This document shows, one piece after another, positions 8,485-17,539 of a stretch of DNA of 64,000 nt. Made by a program: the position numbers and the translations under genes. How positions within the stretch are numbered: the first letter of the stretch is position 1; the number at the start of each line of letters is the position of its first letter. A model generated the notes under the pieces. It searched no databases. It saw only the letters and a program-made list of their open reading frames with translations, and was not told the origin of the DNA. The stretch comes from Oscillospiraceae bacterium Zagget12 (GTDB taxonomy: Bacteria > Bacillota > Clostridia > UBA1381): assembly GCA_001941225.1 (NCBI GenBank), contig MSHM01000023.1:55574-119573 (forward strand), in the 5' to 3' direction.

Positions 8485-9327
8485 TTATTCGCCTCTGTGG
8501 TATTCATTATATACATCGCGTTTCGGCAGATTTCTGTCCGCCGCCGCCTTTTTTATCGCGTCCTTGGAGCTTAGCCCCTCGGCGATGTATTTTTCAACGT
8601 GTTCTCTTATCGAAATACCGTCCCACTCGTTTTCCGCGGGAATATCTGCCTCAGCCGCTCCGTCCACGATGATTACGTACTCGCCGCGCGGATTGTTTTC
8701 CTCGTAAAATGCCGCCGCCTCGTCAAGCGTACAGCGTTTTACTTCCTCGTGCAGCTTTGTAAGCTCGCGCACAAGCGCTATTTTCCTGTCGCCGCCGAAT
8801 ACCTTTTGCATATCGGAAACAGTATTTTTCAGCTTATGCGGCGCCTCGTAGAAAATCAGCGTGTGAGTGTCGTTTTTCACGGCGTCAAGATGCTCCTTGC
8901 GGTGGCGCTTATTTACGGAAAGGAAACCCTCAAACGCAAAGCGTTTTGTGGGCAAGCCGGAAAGAATAAGCGCGTTTATGCCGGCAACGGGTCCCGGAAC
9001 GGACGTCACTTCAATTTCGTTTTCAATGCAGAGCCTTACCAAATCCTCGCCCGGGTCGGAAATTGCGGGAGTGCCCGCGTCCGATACAAGCGCGACATTT
9101 TTGCCGTTTTGCAAAAGGGATATGATATATCCGCCCTTTTCGTGCTTGTTATGCTCGTGATAGCTTGTAAGCGGCTTTGATATTTCAAAGTGGTTTAAAA
9201 GCTGCAATGTTCTGCGCGTGTCCTCGGCGGCGATTAAATCGACCGCGCCGAGCACCTCAAGGCACCTTGACGACACATCGCCCAAATTGCCGATGGGAGT
9301 GGCGCATAAATATAATTTTCCGCTCAT
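8485..9327 (-). CDS. rsmI: 16S rRNA (cytidine1402-2'-O)-methyltransferase
   Basis: This SAM-dependent enzyme methylates the ribose of C1402 in the 30S decoding centre. The 280-residue protein has the tetrapyrrole-methylase fold used by RsmI: LYLCATPIGNLGDVSSR at the N-terminus, AAEDTRRTLQLLNHF, YHEHNK, and the SAM-site loop LVSDAGTPAISDPGEDLV. It is the last gene of an operon (mreB-like, fabZ, trmN6-like, rsmI) with overlapping ends; its ATG overlaps the TGA of the preceding methyltransferase gene. Confidence 0.96.
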   Translation of the reverse strand: MSGKLYLCATPIGNLGDVSSRCLEVLGAVDLIAAEDTRRTLQLLNHFEISKPLTSYHEHNKHEKGGYIISLLQNGKNVALVSDAGTPAISDPGEDLVRLCIENEIEVTSVPGPVAGINALILSGLPTKRFAFEGFLSVNKRHRKEHLDAVKNDTHTLIFYEAPHKLKNTVSDMQKVFGGDRKIALVRELTKLHEEVKRCTLDEAAAFYEENNPRGEYVIIVDGAAEADIPAENEWDGISIREHVEKYIAEGLSSKDAIKKAAADRNLPKRDVYNEYHRGE

Positions 9328-10079
9328 ATGTTATCCTCCGAATGTGTAGGTTTTTGTCTGCCGTAAATTCTGTCGATTTCCTCGGAATATGTACCGTCCG
9401 CGTTGTAAACGTACAAGGGCGGCATCAGCTTAAGCTCCTCGCCGCCGTCCTTCATACCCTCCACAAGCACGAGATTGGGCGCCTTTTCATAGGAGGAATG
9501 TACAAACCTCAGACGCTTTGGCTCAATCCTGTATTTGCGCATCGCGCATATGATGTCCGCCAGCCTTGACGGGCGGTGTACCATAAAAAATCTGCCCTTT
9601 GAGATTAAAAGTCCGGAGCTGACGCGCAAAACGTCGTCAAGACTGCACATTATTTCGTGGCGAGATATTGACTTTGTGTCGGAGCTGTTTTTTATGCCGC
9701 CGCCGTGTTTCATATACGGCGGATTGCAGGTGATTTTGTCAAAACGTCCCTTGCCGTAAATTTGCTCGGCGCATTTCAGGTCGCCGCATTCTATGCTTAC
9801 GCGTCCCGTCAGATTGTTATACTCCACGCTGCGCCTTGCCATTTCGGCAATGTCATTTTGTATTTCAAGTCCGAAAATCCTTTCTGTGCTTGTCTTTGCC
9901 GAAAGTAAAATGGGCACAATGCCGGTGCCGGTGCATAAATCGAGAGTAGCCGCGCTTTTCGCGTCCTTGGCGAAGTCAGACAATAAAACGGCGTCAATAC
10001 CGAATTTGAAGCCGTTTTGTTTCTGAATGATAAAAAGACCGTTCTGCAAATCGTCTAAACATTCATTGCTTTTAATCAT
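9324..10079 (-). CDS. tRNA1(Val) A37 N6-methyltransferase-like protein
   Basis: The 251-residue class I SAM methyltransferase has the Rossmann motif TLDLCTGTGIVPILLSAK and the N6-adenine catalytic motif NPPYMK. The N-terminal block QNGFKFGIDAVLLSDFA is characteristic of the YfiC/TrmN6 group, which modifies the adenine next to the tRNA anticodon. In Bacillota this gene commonly sits immediately before rsmI, as here. Its start overlaps the fabZ stop (TAATG) and its stop overlaps the rsmI start. Confidence 0.88.
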   Translation of the reverse strand: MIKSNECLDDLQNGLFIIQKQNGFKFGIDAVLLSDFAKDAKSAATLDLCTGTGIVPILLSAKTSTERIFGLEIQNDIAEMARRSVEYNNLTGRVSIECGDLKCAEQIYGKGRFDKITCNPPYMKHGGGIKNSSDTKSISRHEIMCSLDDVLRVSSGLLISKGRFFMVHRPSRLADIICAMRKYRIEPKRLRFVHSSYEKAPNLVLVEGMKDGGEELKLMPPLYVYNADGTYSEEIDRIYGRQKPTHSEDNI

Positions 10080-10540
10080 TATTCCTCGTTTGCGACATTG
10101 TCCACAACGGCAAAGCTGATTTCGCCCATAGCCGCGGTTTGTCCCGCTACGGTTGCCTTTACGTTCGCTTTTCCCATACCGTGGCGGTAGGTGATAAGGT
10201 CGGCGTGCAGCTCAAGAGTATCGCCGGGCACTACCTGACGGCGGAATTTGAAGTTGTTTATACCCGTGAATACGCCGAGCTTGCCTTTGTTTTCCGGCAT
10301 TGAAAGCAGCATAACCGCGCCTACCTGCGCGAGCGCCTCCGTGATGAGCACGCCAGGCATAATCGGATTACCCGGGAAATGCCCCGTGAATTGAGGCTCG
10401 TTTGCCGTTACGTTTTTAATGCCCGTTATGCTTTTGCCCTCTTCAAATTCGACGATTTTGTCAACAAGCAAAAACGGATAACGATGCGGAAGAATTTTTT
10501 GGATTTCGACGTTTGTCAGTGTTACAGGTTCTTTTTTCAT
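10079..10540 (-). CDS. fabZ: (3R)-hydroxyacyl-ACP dehydratase
   Basis: This enzyme dehydrates 3-hydroxyacyl-ACP in fatty acid elongation. The 153 residues carry the hot-dog fold signature: HRYPFLLVDKIVEFEEG, the catalytic His in TGHFPGNPIMPGVLI and the Glu in TEALAQVGAV. The neighbouring mreB-like gene (18-base gap) recalls B. subtilis, where the fabZ homologue YwpB lies near mbl. No other fab gene is in the window. Confidence 0.96.
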   Translation of the reverse strand: MKKEPVTLTNVEIQKILPHRYPFLLVDKIVEFEEGKSITGIKNVTANEPQFTGHFPGNPIMPGVLITEALAQVGAVMLLSMPENKGKLGVFTGINNFKFRRQVVPGDTLELHADLITYRHGMGKANVKATVAGQTAAMGEISFAVVDNVANEE

Positions 10541-10557
10541 AATTGCATTTCCTTTCT

Positions 10558-11583
10558 TTAATCGCGTATATACGCTTTTTTATGAAATATATGAGTCGGG
10601 TCTGATACCGTGTCAATATTTTCGAGAGCGATTCCCGCGCCCTTTGCGACGCAGTCAACAATGTCCGGAGCAAGCAGCGCCTTTACGCCGGTCGCGTCGG
10701 ATATGCGCTTGTCAAGACCGTAGATAAGCGAGCCGCCGCCGGTCATTATAATACCGTCCTGTATTATGTCGCCGTGCAGCTCCGGAGGAGTTTCCTCCAA
10801 AACCTCCTTGACTCTTTCGGTCATATTATAAACGAAGTCGTCAAAGGCGGGGTATAAATCGTTTGAGGAAATAACAGCCGATTTCGGAAGTCCCGAAAGC
10901 ACACTTATGCCCTTTGCCTCGCATAAAAGCTCCTTTGAGCGCGGTATAACGCCGCCTATTTCTCTTTTTATCCGCTCCGCCGTGCGCGGACCTATCACCA
11001 TACCCATTTCCTTGCGCATATAGCGGATAATAGCCTCGTTAAACTCATCGCCGGCGATTTTAAGCGAACGGCTTACCACTATTCCGCCCAGCGAAAGCAC
11101 CGCTATGTCGGTTGTGCCGCCGCCTATATCCACAATCATTGTGCCGCGCGGACGCGAAATATCAAAGCCCGCGCCCAAGGCGGCTGCTACGGGTTCCTCG
11201 ATTATATAAATATCCTTCGCGCCGACATCGCGCGCCGCCTCTATAACCGCTCTTTGCTCAACGTCCGTTATGCCGCTCGGCACGCACATCATAATGCGCG
11301 GGTGACCGACTGTATGTGAAAATATTTTTCGGAAAAAATGCTTTATCATTTCCCGAGTAAGAGTGAGATTTGAAATAACGCCGTCTATAAGCGGACGCAC
11401 CGCCTGAATATGCGGCGGAGTTCTGCCGAGCATCGCGAGAGCGGCATTTCCGACCGCGCACACCTCGTTGGTTTTGGTATTGACCGCGATAACCGTAGGC
11501 TCGCGCAGAACAATACCCTTATTCTTTATATAGACAAGTATTGTGGCGGTACCCAAATCTATACTTATATCGTTATTGAACAT
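10558..11583 (-). CDS. MreB/Mbl-type actin-like cell shape protein
   Basis: The 341-residue protein has the five actin-fold ATP-binding motifs: SIDLGTATILVYI (phosphate 1), VDIGGGTTDIAVLS (phosphate 2), the IIEEPVAAALGAG block and TGGGSLIYGLDKR (adenosine). MreB filaments under the membrane direct side-wall peptidoglycan synthesis. mreC and mreD are absent, so this is probably the solitary Mbl-like paralogue rather than the mreBCD copy. It begins the mreB-fabZ-trmN6-rsmI operon. The 109 bases upstream are AT-rich with several possible -10 elements. Confidence 0.92.
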   Translation of the reverse strand: MFNNDISIDLGTATILVYIKNKGIVLREPTVIAVNTKTNEVCAVGNAALAMLGRTPPHIQAVRPLIDGVISNLTLTREMIKHFFRKIFSHTVGHPRIMMCVPSGITDVEQRAVIEAARDVGAKDIYIIEEPVAAALGAGFDISRPRGTMIVDIGGGTTDIAVLSLGGIVVSRSLKIAGDEFNEAIIRYMRKEMGMVIGPRTAERIKREIGGVIPRSKELLCEAKGISVLSGLPKSAVISSNDLYPAFDDFVYNMTERVKEVLEETPPELHGDIIQDGIIMTGGGSLIYGLDKRISDATGVKALLAPDIVDCVAKGAGIALENIDTVSDPTHIFHKKAYIRD

Positions 11584-11692
11584 ATTTCTGCTCCTAATTA
11601 AAAACGCTTTATATGCCGCGCATTCCGATAAAATACAGCGCGGATATTCAAATTATATTATACATATATTATAACTTATTATTTTGATTAAC

Positions 11693-12502
11693 TCAACCTA
11701 TTTTCAGAAGTTTTTCGGCATTTTTATAAAAAATGTTTGCCTTGTCCTCGTCCGAAACAGGCAGTGAATTTATGAGGTCAACCGCGTGACCCTGTTTCTC
11801 CCACGGAGAATCTGTGGCGTGAAGGATTTTTTCACTGCCGTGGTTTTTGATTATGCGGGTAAGCTGTTCTCTATCTATATAATCCACGGTATACGCGGTG
11901 TCCAAATATATCGGCGTGCCGACAAGGTATTTTTCCACATCGTCCCACGCGCGCCAGCCGCCGAGGTGTCCGGCAATCAGCTTATCGCCCTTTATATATT
12001 CAAGAACATGAGAGAGCCTTTCGGGCATACAGTGAACGGGCGGCTCGACGCCTATATCATATCCCGCGTGGAGAACCGTGATAAGGTCAAGCTCCTCGCA
12101 TTTTTTCAGTATACGCAGGGATTCCGCACTGTCAATATAAAACTGCTGATATTCGGGGTGGAGCTTAACTCCGCGAAGTCCCTTTTCCTTTATATCGTAA
12201 AGAGTGCTTTCCCAGTCCTCCTGCATAGGGTGCAGACTGCCGAATGAAAATATACCGTCGATGCCGTTTATAGACTGCGCGAATTTATTGATTGTATTCG
12301 ACTGCCTTACATTTGTGGCGATGGGGAGAACAACCGAATACGCGATGTTGTTTTCTTTCATAGACTGCTTAAGCGCGTCAAGCGTGCCGGGAATGACCGC
12401 CTTTTCGCTTGCTCCGCGGCTTTGTATGTTTTTTTCGAGTATGTCTATTGTTTTGGCGGCAATTTTATCCGGAAAAATATGCGTGTGGAAATCTATAACC
12501 AT
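11693..12502 (-). CDS. Amidohydrolase 2 family metal-dependent hydrolase
   Basis: The 269-residue TIM-barrel protein of the ACMSD-like amidohydrolase group carries IDFHTHIF (HxH metal ligands at the N-terminus), GVKLHPEYQQF, TVLHAGYD, AGHLGG, and the C-terminal Asp in LHATDSPW, the usual metal-binding set. The substrate is unknown; members act on decarboxylation or hydrolysis of small aromatic or sugar acids. It is monocistronic, upstream of and on the same strand as the mreB-like gene. The start ATG is preceded by GGAGG on the minus strand. Confidence 0.85.
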   Translation of the reverse strand: MVIDFHTHIFPDKIAAKTIDILEKNIQSRGASEKAVIPGTLDALKQSMKENNIAYSVVLPIATNVRQSNTINKFAQSINGIDGIFSFGSLHPMQEDWESTLYDIKEKGLRGVKLHPEYQQFYIDSAESLRILKKCEELDLITVLHAGYDIGVEPPVHCMPERLSHVLEYIKGDKLIAGHLGGWRAWDDVEKYLVGTPIYLDTAYTVDYIDREQLTRIIKNHGSEKILHATDSPWEKQGHAVDLINSLPVSDEDKANIFYKNAEKLLKIG

Positions 12503-12673
12503 TTTAATCCTCCATTCAAATCTATCAAACGCTTTTATTATACTATTCTAATTGGGAAATTTCAAGGTACGCGGAAAATATTTCTTGCAAAACCCTTAAA
12601 TTAAAAGATGGAAAAAATACATAATATATGATACAATAGAGTGAGAAAAATACTGAAGGGTGTTGGAACTGTT

Positions 12674-13798
12674 ATGGAATACGGTCTTGTTCTTGCGGGC
12701 GGCGGTGTGCGCGGCGCGTATCATATCGGAGTATGGCAGGCACTGCGTGAAATGAGAATAAAAGTATCGGCGATTTCCGGCGCGTCCATAGGAGCGGTGA
12801 ACGGCGCGCTGTTCGCGCAGGGCGATTACGCGGCGGCAAGAAAGCTTTGGGAGGGTATTTCCATAAATGATATAGTGGCGCTGCCGGAGGGCATAAAGAA
12901 CGAAAATAATTTATTTGCCGTTAAAAATTTCGCGGAGATATTTTCGGAAATATACAAAAACAACGGACTTGATATGTCGCCCTTGGAGGAGCTTTTGCGC
13001 GAGGTGATTGACGAAAGCCGCCTCAGAAAATCGCCGGTGGATTTCGGAGCGGCGGCATTTTCGGTAACCAAGAAAAGCTGTGTGTGCAAGTTTAAGGCGG
13101 ATATTCCGCAGGGTAAAATTATTGAATATCTTATGGCGAGCGTATGTATGCCGGGATTTAAAAGAAAAACCATCGACGCGGATACATTTATGGACGGAGC
13201 CGTTTCAAACAATATGCCCGTGAATATGATGCTCGATAAGGATATAGAGAACATCATAACGGTTGACGTAAAGGGCATCGGCGTGTATAAGAGCTTTAAT
13301 CTTGCCGGCAGAAATGTTATAAGCATAAAATGTGCAAAGCCTCAGACGGGCATTATGGAGTTTGACAGAGAGGGCATATTAAGGAGCATAAACGAGGGGT
13401 ATACGGATTGTATGAAGGCATTTGGGCGTTTTAAGGGCGATATATACGCATTTAAAACGGCGGATTACAACAGAGCGCGCGGAAAATACTCCGAGGAGCT
13501 TATCCGCGGCATTGAATGTGCCGCCGAGGTGTTTGATATTGACACGCAAAGGGTGTACACCGTGAAGGAGCTTGCGGGCATTATGATGAGCGAGTATGAA
13601 AAATACGCGGCTGCCGCGCAGATAAAAACCGACAGCGTGTTTGAAAAAATACGCAAGGCGGACGATAACGCGTTCGTGACGTGGCTTGTTAAGGTTCTCG
13701 AAAGCGGCAGGAGCGATTTTATAAAGGAAAAAATGTCGGTTTTGGGAGCGAATTATGACGCCGCGTCGGCTATTTTGTATTTTAAACGTCAAAAATGA
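12674..13798 (+). CDS. Patatin-like phospholipase
   Basis: The 374-residue protein has all landmarks of bacterial patatin lipases: oxyanion loop LVLAGGGVRGAYHIGVW, nucleophile elbow SGASIGAVNGAL (GxSxG), and the catalytic Asp in FMDGAVSNNMPV. It likely hydrolyses acyl ester bonds of membrane lipids at the inner face of the membrane, as no signal peptide is seen. ATG 12674 is preferred over upstream GTG 12641 because a TACAAT -10 sits just before that GTG and homologues begin near EYGLVLAGGG. The C-terminal 150 residues are of unknown fold. Confidence 0.9.
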   Translation: MEYGLVLAGGGVRGAYHIGVWQALREMRIKVSAISGASIGAVNGALFAQGDYAAARKLWEGISINDIVALPEGIKNENNLFAVKNFAEIFSEIYKNNGLDMSPLEELLREVIDESRLRKSPVDFGAAAFSVTKKSCVCKFKADIPQGKIIEYLMASVCMPGFKRKTIDADTFMDGAVSNNMPVNMMLDKDIENIITVDVKGIGVYKSFNLAGRNVISIKCAKPQTGIMEFDREGILRSINEGYTDCMKAFGRFKGDIYAFKTADYNRARGKYSEELIRGIECAAEVFDIDTQRVYTVKELAGIMMSEYEKYAAAAQIKTDSVFEKIRKADDNAFVTWLVKVLESGRSDFIKEKMSVLGANYDAASAILYFKRQK

Positions 13799-13807
13799 AA
13801 GAGAGTA

Positions 13808-13836
13808 TTGTATTTAGTCGAAAAAAATTATATAAT
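13808..13836 (+). promoter_or_regulatory. Promoter of the HlyD-like / yggS / sepF genes
   Basis: TTGTAT and TATAAT are separated by exactly 17 bases, about 40 bases before the HlyD-like start codon. Confidence 0.65.
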
Positions 13837-13872
13837 ATAAATATATTATTATGATTAAGGGGAAAATAACAG

Positions 13873-15057
13873 ATGAAGAAATTCTTTATCATTGTGCTGA
13901 GCATCGCCGTGGCGGTTATGGTGGGATACGGAATAAAATACGCCGTTACTCCCGTAAACACACAGCAGCTCGAATATATAACGCAGGAAAAAGCGATTAA
14001 CACAAACGGATTTATAGTGCGCAGCGAGTGGGTTATGTACACGAGGAGCGCCGGAACGGTGTATCACGCCGTGTCCGAGGGCGACCGCGTATCAAAGGAC
14101 AGCGTGATAGGCTCGTTCTTTTACGGAGATGTTCCCGAGGACAGCATAAAGGAGCTGTCCGTGGTTGACAGCAAGATAAAAAATGCCGAGGCGGACGAAA
14201 ATACAAGCTCTGTCACGTCGCTTGATTCCACGACCGTTGAAAACGCCATATACGAGCTGGAAAAGGATATAATAGACGCGGCGGGAGAAAATGATATTTT
14301 ATCAATATCGAAATATAAAAAGGATATTAACAGCCTGAGGCAGAATAATGAATTATCCTATGACAACGAGCTACAGGAAATGCAGGCGCAAAGAGAGCAA
14401 ATTCTGAGCGGTATAGGCGTTTCAAACGAGGACATAACGGCGCAGATTTCCGGAGTATTCACAACCTATACCGACGGCTATGAATCGCTGCTTGTCCCCG
14501 AGGATATTGAAACGTATGACGTGGCGTATTTCGAGTCGCTGTCGCAGTCGCCGGAAATACGGAAAATCGAAAGCAAGGTTGACGCCGGCGGCGAGATATG
14601 CAAGGTTGTAAACAATCATATGTGGTATGTGATGATGAATATACCCGTGGACAGCATAGAGGACTATGAACAGGGCGACAGCGTAAAGATGCGCTTTAAC
14701 AATATGGCGGACGCCGTCCTGAAGGGCACGATATACAATATATCCGACGAGCAGAACGGCAGGGCGGTTGTAACGGTGAAGTTCACAACGTATCTTGAAA
14801 GCGCCTTTTCCTACAGAATGGTTGATGTTGATTTGATATTTGAAAGCTATGACGGATATAAGGTTCCGATTCAGGCTATACATACGGACGACGACGGAAA
14901 GCAGAAGGTAATCGGCATCAGCGGAAACAGACAGTATGATTGCTATTGCGACGTTCTTTTCAGCAATACCGACAGCGGTTATGTAATAGTCGAATCCTCG
15001 GAGGACGCGGAAAATAAGCTGTCGCAGATGGACAGAATTTTAATCGGAGAGAGGTAA
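13873..15057 (+). CDS. HlyD-family membrane fusion-like protein next to the division cluster
   Basis: The 394-residue protein has an N-terminal membrane anchor (about residues 4-22) followed by an extracytoplasmic region. A short lipoyl-like half domain (TNGFIVRSEWVMYTRSAG, VSEGDRVSKDSVIG) leads to a Glu/Lys-rich coiled-coil stretch (about 95-180). The second lipoyl half and a beta-barrel region (VNNHMWYVMMNIPVDSIE) follow. Similar proteins appear next to yggS and sepF in many Clostridia, but their partner and substrate are not established; no ABC transporter is adjacent. It is followed by yggS after 7 bases. Confidence 0.75.
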   Translation: MKKFFIIVLSIAVAVMVGYGIKYAVTPVNTQQLEYITQEKAINTNGFIVRSEWVMYTRSAGTVYHAVSEGDRVSKDSVIGSFFYGDVPEDSIKELSVVDSKIKNAEADENTSSVTSLDSTTVENAIYELEKDIIDAAGENDILSISKYKKDINSLRQNNELSYDNELQEMQAQREQILSGIGVSNEDITAQISGVFTTYTDGYESLLVPEDIETYDVAYFESLSQSPEIRKIESKVDAGGEICKVVNNHMWYVMMNIPVDSIEDYEQGDSVKMRFNNMADAVLKGTIYNISDEQNGRAVVTVKFTTYLESAFSYRMVDVDLIFESYDGYKVPIQAIHTDDDGKQKVIGISGNRQYDCYCDVLFSNTDSGYVIVESSEDAENKLSQMDRILIGER

Positions 15058-15064
15058 TTAAATT

Positions 15065-15760
15065 ATGAGTATTGCGGAAAATCTTAAAGAGGTTGAGAGG
15101 AGAATAACCGCCGCGGCGGAAAAAAGCGGACGCAGCCGCGAGGATATAACGCTTGTCGCCGTCACAAAAACGCATCCGCCGCAGATGATGAACGAGGCGA
15201 TAAGGCTCGGAGTGACCGATATAGGCGAAAACAAGCCGCAGGAGGTCAGAGATAAGTTTGCCGAGGTTCTGCCGGTTAAGTGGCACCTTATAGGGCATTT
15301 GCAGACCAATAAGGTGAAGTACGTGATAGATAAGGTATGCTTGATTCATTCCGTGGATTCGATTAAGCTTATGGACGAAATCGAGCGTCAGGCGCAAAAG
15401 CATAACCTCGATATGGATATTCTTATACAGGTAAATATATCGGGAGAGGAAAGCAAGTCGGGAATAGCCAAGGAGCAGTTGGAGGATTTACTTATACATG
15501 CCGGCACTCTAAGCCGCGTAAAGGTCAAGGGTCTTATGACCGTGGCGCCCAAAACTGACAATTCTGTTACAAACATATTACATTTTGACAACATACGACA
15601 ACTTTTTATTGACATACAGCAAAAAAAATACGATAATGTTAATATGGTATACCTGTCGATGGGTATGAGTGGGGATTTTGAAACTGCCATTGAATGCGGA
15701 GCCAATATGGTCCGCGTCGGCAGCGCCATATTCGGCGAAAGAGATTATTCTCAAAAATAA
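15065..15760 (+). CDS. yggS: YggS/YlmE family pyridoxal phosphate homeostasis protein
   Basis: The 231-residue single-domain PLP carrier has the alanine racemase-like barrel. PLP is held by the Lys in LVAVTKTHPP. Other family blocks are DIGENKPQEVRDKF, WHLIGHLQTNKVKYV, and the phosphate-site SMGMSGDFETAIECGANMVR. It buffers free PLP and balances B6 vitamers rather than catalysing a defined reaction. Position between the HlyD-like gene and sepF matches the conserved ylm cluster of Gram-positive bacteria. Confidence 0.96.
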   Translation: MSIAENLKEVERRITAAAEKSGRSREDITLVAVTKTHPPQMMNEAIRLGVTDIGENKPQEVRDKFAEVLPVKWHLIGHLQTNKVKYVIDKVCLIHSVDSIKLMDEIERQAQKHNLDMDILIQVNISGEESKSGIAKEQLEDLLIHAGTLSRVKVKGLMTVAPKTDNSVTNILHFDNIRQLFIDIQQKKYDNVNMVYLSMGMSGDFETAIECGANMVRVGSAIFGERDYSQK

Positions 15761-15781
15761 CTTAAGAAAGGGAACGAAAAA

Positions 15782-16228
15782 ATGGGTTTTATCAACACTG
15801 TTAAAAACTTTATAGGAATTGAAACAGAAGAAGACTACTATGATGAGGATTATTATGAGGAGGACGACGATATAGAGGAGGAACCTCCGGCAAGAAGATC
15901 GTCGTCAAAGAGAGGCTCTTCAAAGGTTATTCCGATAAATCCGGGAGTATCCTCAAGAATAAGGATTATGAAACCTGCCGAGTTTGACGATTCAACCGGT
16001 ATCGCGGACGAAATCAAGGGCGGCAGACTTGTTATTTTCGACGTCGGAAATCTTGACGCCGGAGAGGCAAGACGCGTTGTTGACTTTGTTTCGGGAGCGG
16101 CATACGGCGTGAACGGAAACGTAAGACGCGTTTCGGGCGGTATCTTTGTCGCGGCACCGAGAAATATCGATATAACAGGCGATAATCTTAAGGAGCATAC
16201 CAGAAATACTTTCGACTGGAATGTTTAA
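15782..16228 (+). CDS. sepF: Cell division protein SepF
   Basis: SepF bundles FtsZ filaments and tethers them to the membrane. The 148 residues show the expected plan: an N-terminal amphipathic helix (GFINTVKNFIGIE), a long acidic linker rich in Tyr, Asp and Glu (about 18-40), and the C-terminal globular domain with IMKPAEFDD, GGRLVIFDVGNLD and DFVSGAAYGVNG. It lies 21 bases after yggS and is followed by a terminator, which probably attenuates transcription into ylmH. Confidence 0.96.
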   Translation: MGFINTVKNFIGIETEEDYYDEDYYEEDDDIEEEPPARRSSSKRGSSKVIPINPGVSSRIRIMKPAEFDDSTGIADEIKGGRLVIFDVGNLDAGEARRVVDFVSGAAYGVNGNVRRVSGGIFVAAPRNIDITGDNLKEHTRNTFDWNV

Positions 16229-16233
16229 AGCAC

Positions 16234-16260
16234 AGGGTGGTAATAGTTTTTTACCACCCT
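16234..16260 (+). terminator. Terminator after sepF
   Basis: AGGGTGGTAA pairs with TTACCACCCT around a 7-base loop and is followed by TTTT. It separates sepF from ylmH within the cluster. Confidence 0.85.
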
Positions 16261-16287
16261 TTTGTATACTGACGCGGGAGAGTGAAA

Positions 16288-17040
16288 ATGAATACAGACG
16301 CAAAGCTGCTTACGGCAAAAATAAATGATTTGTTTACTCTTTGCGACAAGCATTGCGAGCCTAAATTTTCGGGATTTTTGGACGGCGGCGAGATAGCCTT
16401 TATCGAGGACGAATTCCATGTTCCTTACGGGTATAACACGCTTGTATTCGGCGGATATGCCGGCGCGGAGCGCGCAATGTTCGGTGTGTTCCCCGAATGG
16501 CAGGAAGCGGAAGAGGAGAGCTTTCCGCTTTCGGTAATCCGTTTTGACGCGCCCAAATTTCGCGCGCTCGGTCACAGGGACTACCTCGGAACGCTTATGT
16601 CGCTCGGAATAGACAGGAGCAAGACGGGCGATATTCTGACTGACGACGGCGGCGCGTATGTGTTTGTGTGCGCGGATATAGCGGAATATGTGGTGAGGAA
16701 TATAAATAAAATCGCAAATATCGGCGTTAAGGGGCATATAGTTGATATGGAGAGCTTTGTGCCGCCCGAAATTAAAACGGCGGAAAAGATGTGCGTGTGC
16801 GCGTCGCTCCGCCTTGACGCGGTGGTTTCGGCGGCGCTGAATCTTTCTCGTTCCAACACGGAAAAGCTTATCGGCGGCGGATATGTAAAGGTGAATCACA
16901 GAGAGGCGCTTGACCGCTCAAAGAAGATAAATACGGGCGACCTTTTGTCGGTGAGGAATTACGGACGATTTATTTTAAAGGATACGGGCAATACTACCGG
17001 AAAGGGCAGACTTCATATAACGGTGGAAAAATTCGTTTAA
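16288..17040 (+). CDS. ylmH: YlmH-type RNA-binding protein with S4 domain
   Basis: The protein has 250 residues; ATG 16288 is chosen for its GGGAG site 7 bases upstream. The N-terminal YlmH domain includes [13 protein letters not shown] and [16 protein letters not shown]. The C-terminal S4 RNA-binding domain includes [18 protein letters not shown] and [18 protein letters not shown]. YlmH homologues bind ribosome-associated RNA and have been linked to rescue of stalled 50S subunits. The position between sepF and divIVA is the standard one. It ends 13 bases before the divIVA start codon. Confidence 0.94.
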   Translation: MNTDAKLLTAKINDLFTLCDKHCEPKFSGFLDGGEIAFIEDEFHVPYGYNTLVFGGYAGAERAMFGVFPEWQEAEEESFPLSVIRFDAPKFRALGHRDYLGTLMSLGIDRSKTGDILTDDGGAYVFVCADIAEYVVRNINKIANIGVKGHIVDMESFVPPEIKTAEKMCVCASLRLDAVVSAALNLSRSNTEKLIGGGYVKVNHREALDRSKKINTGDLLSVRNYGRFILKDTGNTTGKGRLHITVEKFV

Positions 17041-17053
17041 GGAGGGGATTATT

Positions 17054-17494
17054 TTGCTAAGACCTATAGATATTCAAAATAAGGAATTTGAAAAAAAGAT
17101 AAAGGGCTACAGCTGTGACGAGGTTGACGATTTTTTGGACGTTGTAATACAGGATTATGAGCTTTTGTGTAAGGAAAATCAGACCTTAAAGGATAAAATC
17201 GGACTGCTTACGGAAACGGTGGAGCGTTATAAGCAAATGGAAAATACTATGCAGAAGTCAATCGATATGGCGCGCGCCGCCGCGGAGGACGCGTGAAAGA
17301 ACGCCGAAACCGAGGCTAACGCGATAATCAGCAAGGCAAAGCTTGACGCGAGCTATCTTGCGCGTCAAATTGACGACGAGCATACGAAACGCCATCAGGA
17401 AATGCTTGCGATTAAAAACGAAATAGACCAGTATAAAACGAGGGTTAAATCCCTTTGCGCAAGCGTGATAAAAATGATGGACAATATTGATTGA
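17054..17494 (+). pseudogene. divIVA: divIVA interrupted by an in-frame TGA
   Basis: The TTG start has AAGGAGGGG 6 bases upstream. The first 80 codons encode a classic DivIVA N-terminus: [19 protein letters not shown], the membrane-binding and polar-targeting part, then the coiled coil [23 protein letters not shown] stands at 17294-17296, but the same frame stays open for another 65 codons with coiled-coil composition (KNAETEANAIISKAKLDAS, then RHQEMLAIKNEIDQYK) and ends at TGA 17492-17494. The full length would be 146 codons, normal for the family. One change (CGA or AGA to TGA) explains it. The product would otherwise be a truncated N-terminal half. Sequencing error is not excluded. No sign of recoding was seen. 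Confidence 0.85.
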
Positions 17495-17504
17495 AATTCA
17501 TATA

Positions 17505-17533
17505 TTGACAATCGGCAATAGTTGTAATATAAT
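17505..17533 (+). promoter_or_regulatory. Promoter of the T-box / ileS transcript
   Basis: Consensus TTGACA and TATAAT are separated by exactly 17 bases. It lies just after the divIVA stop, with transcription starting near 17540. Confidence 0.85.
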
Positions 17534-17539
17534 ATATAA

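Noticed and set aside
17294..17296. Selenocysteine or stop-codon reassignment at the divIVA TGA
   Set aside because: TGA ends several other genes here, no selenocysteine-type hairpin follows, and the site lies in a coiled coil with no redox role.
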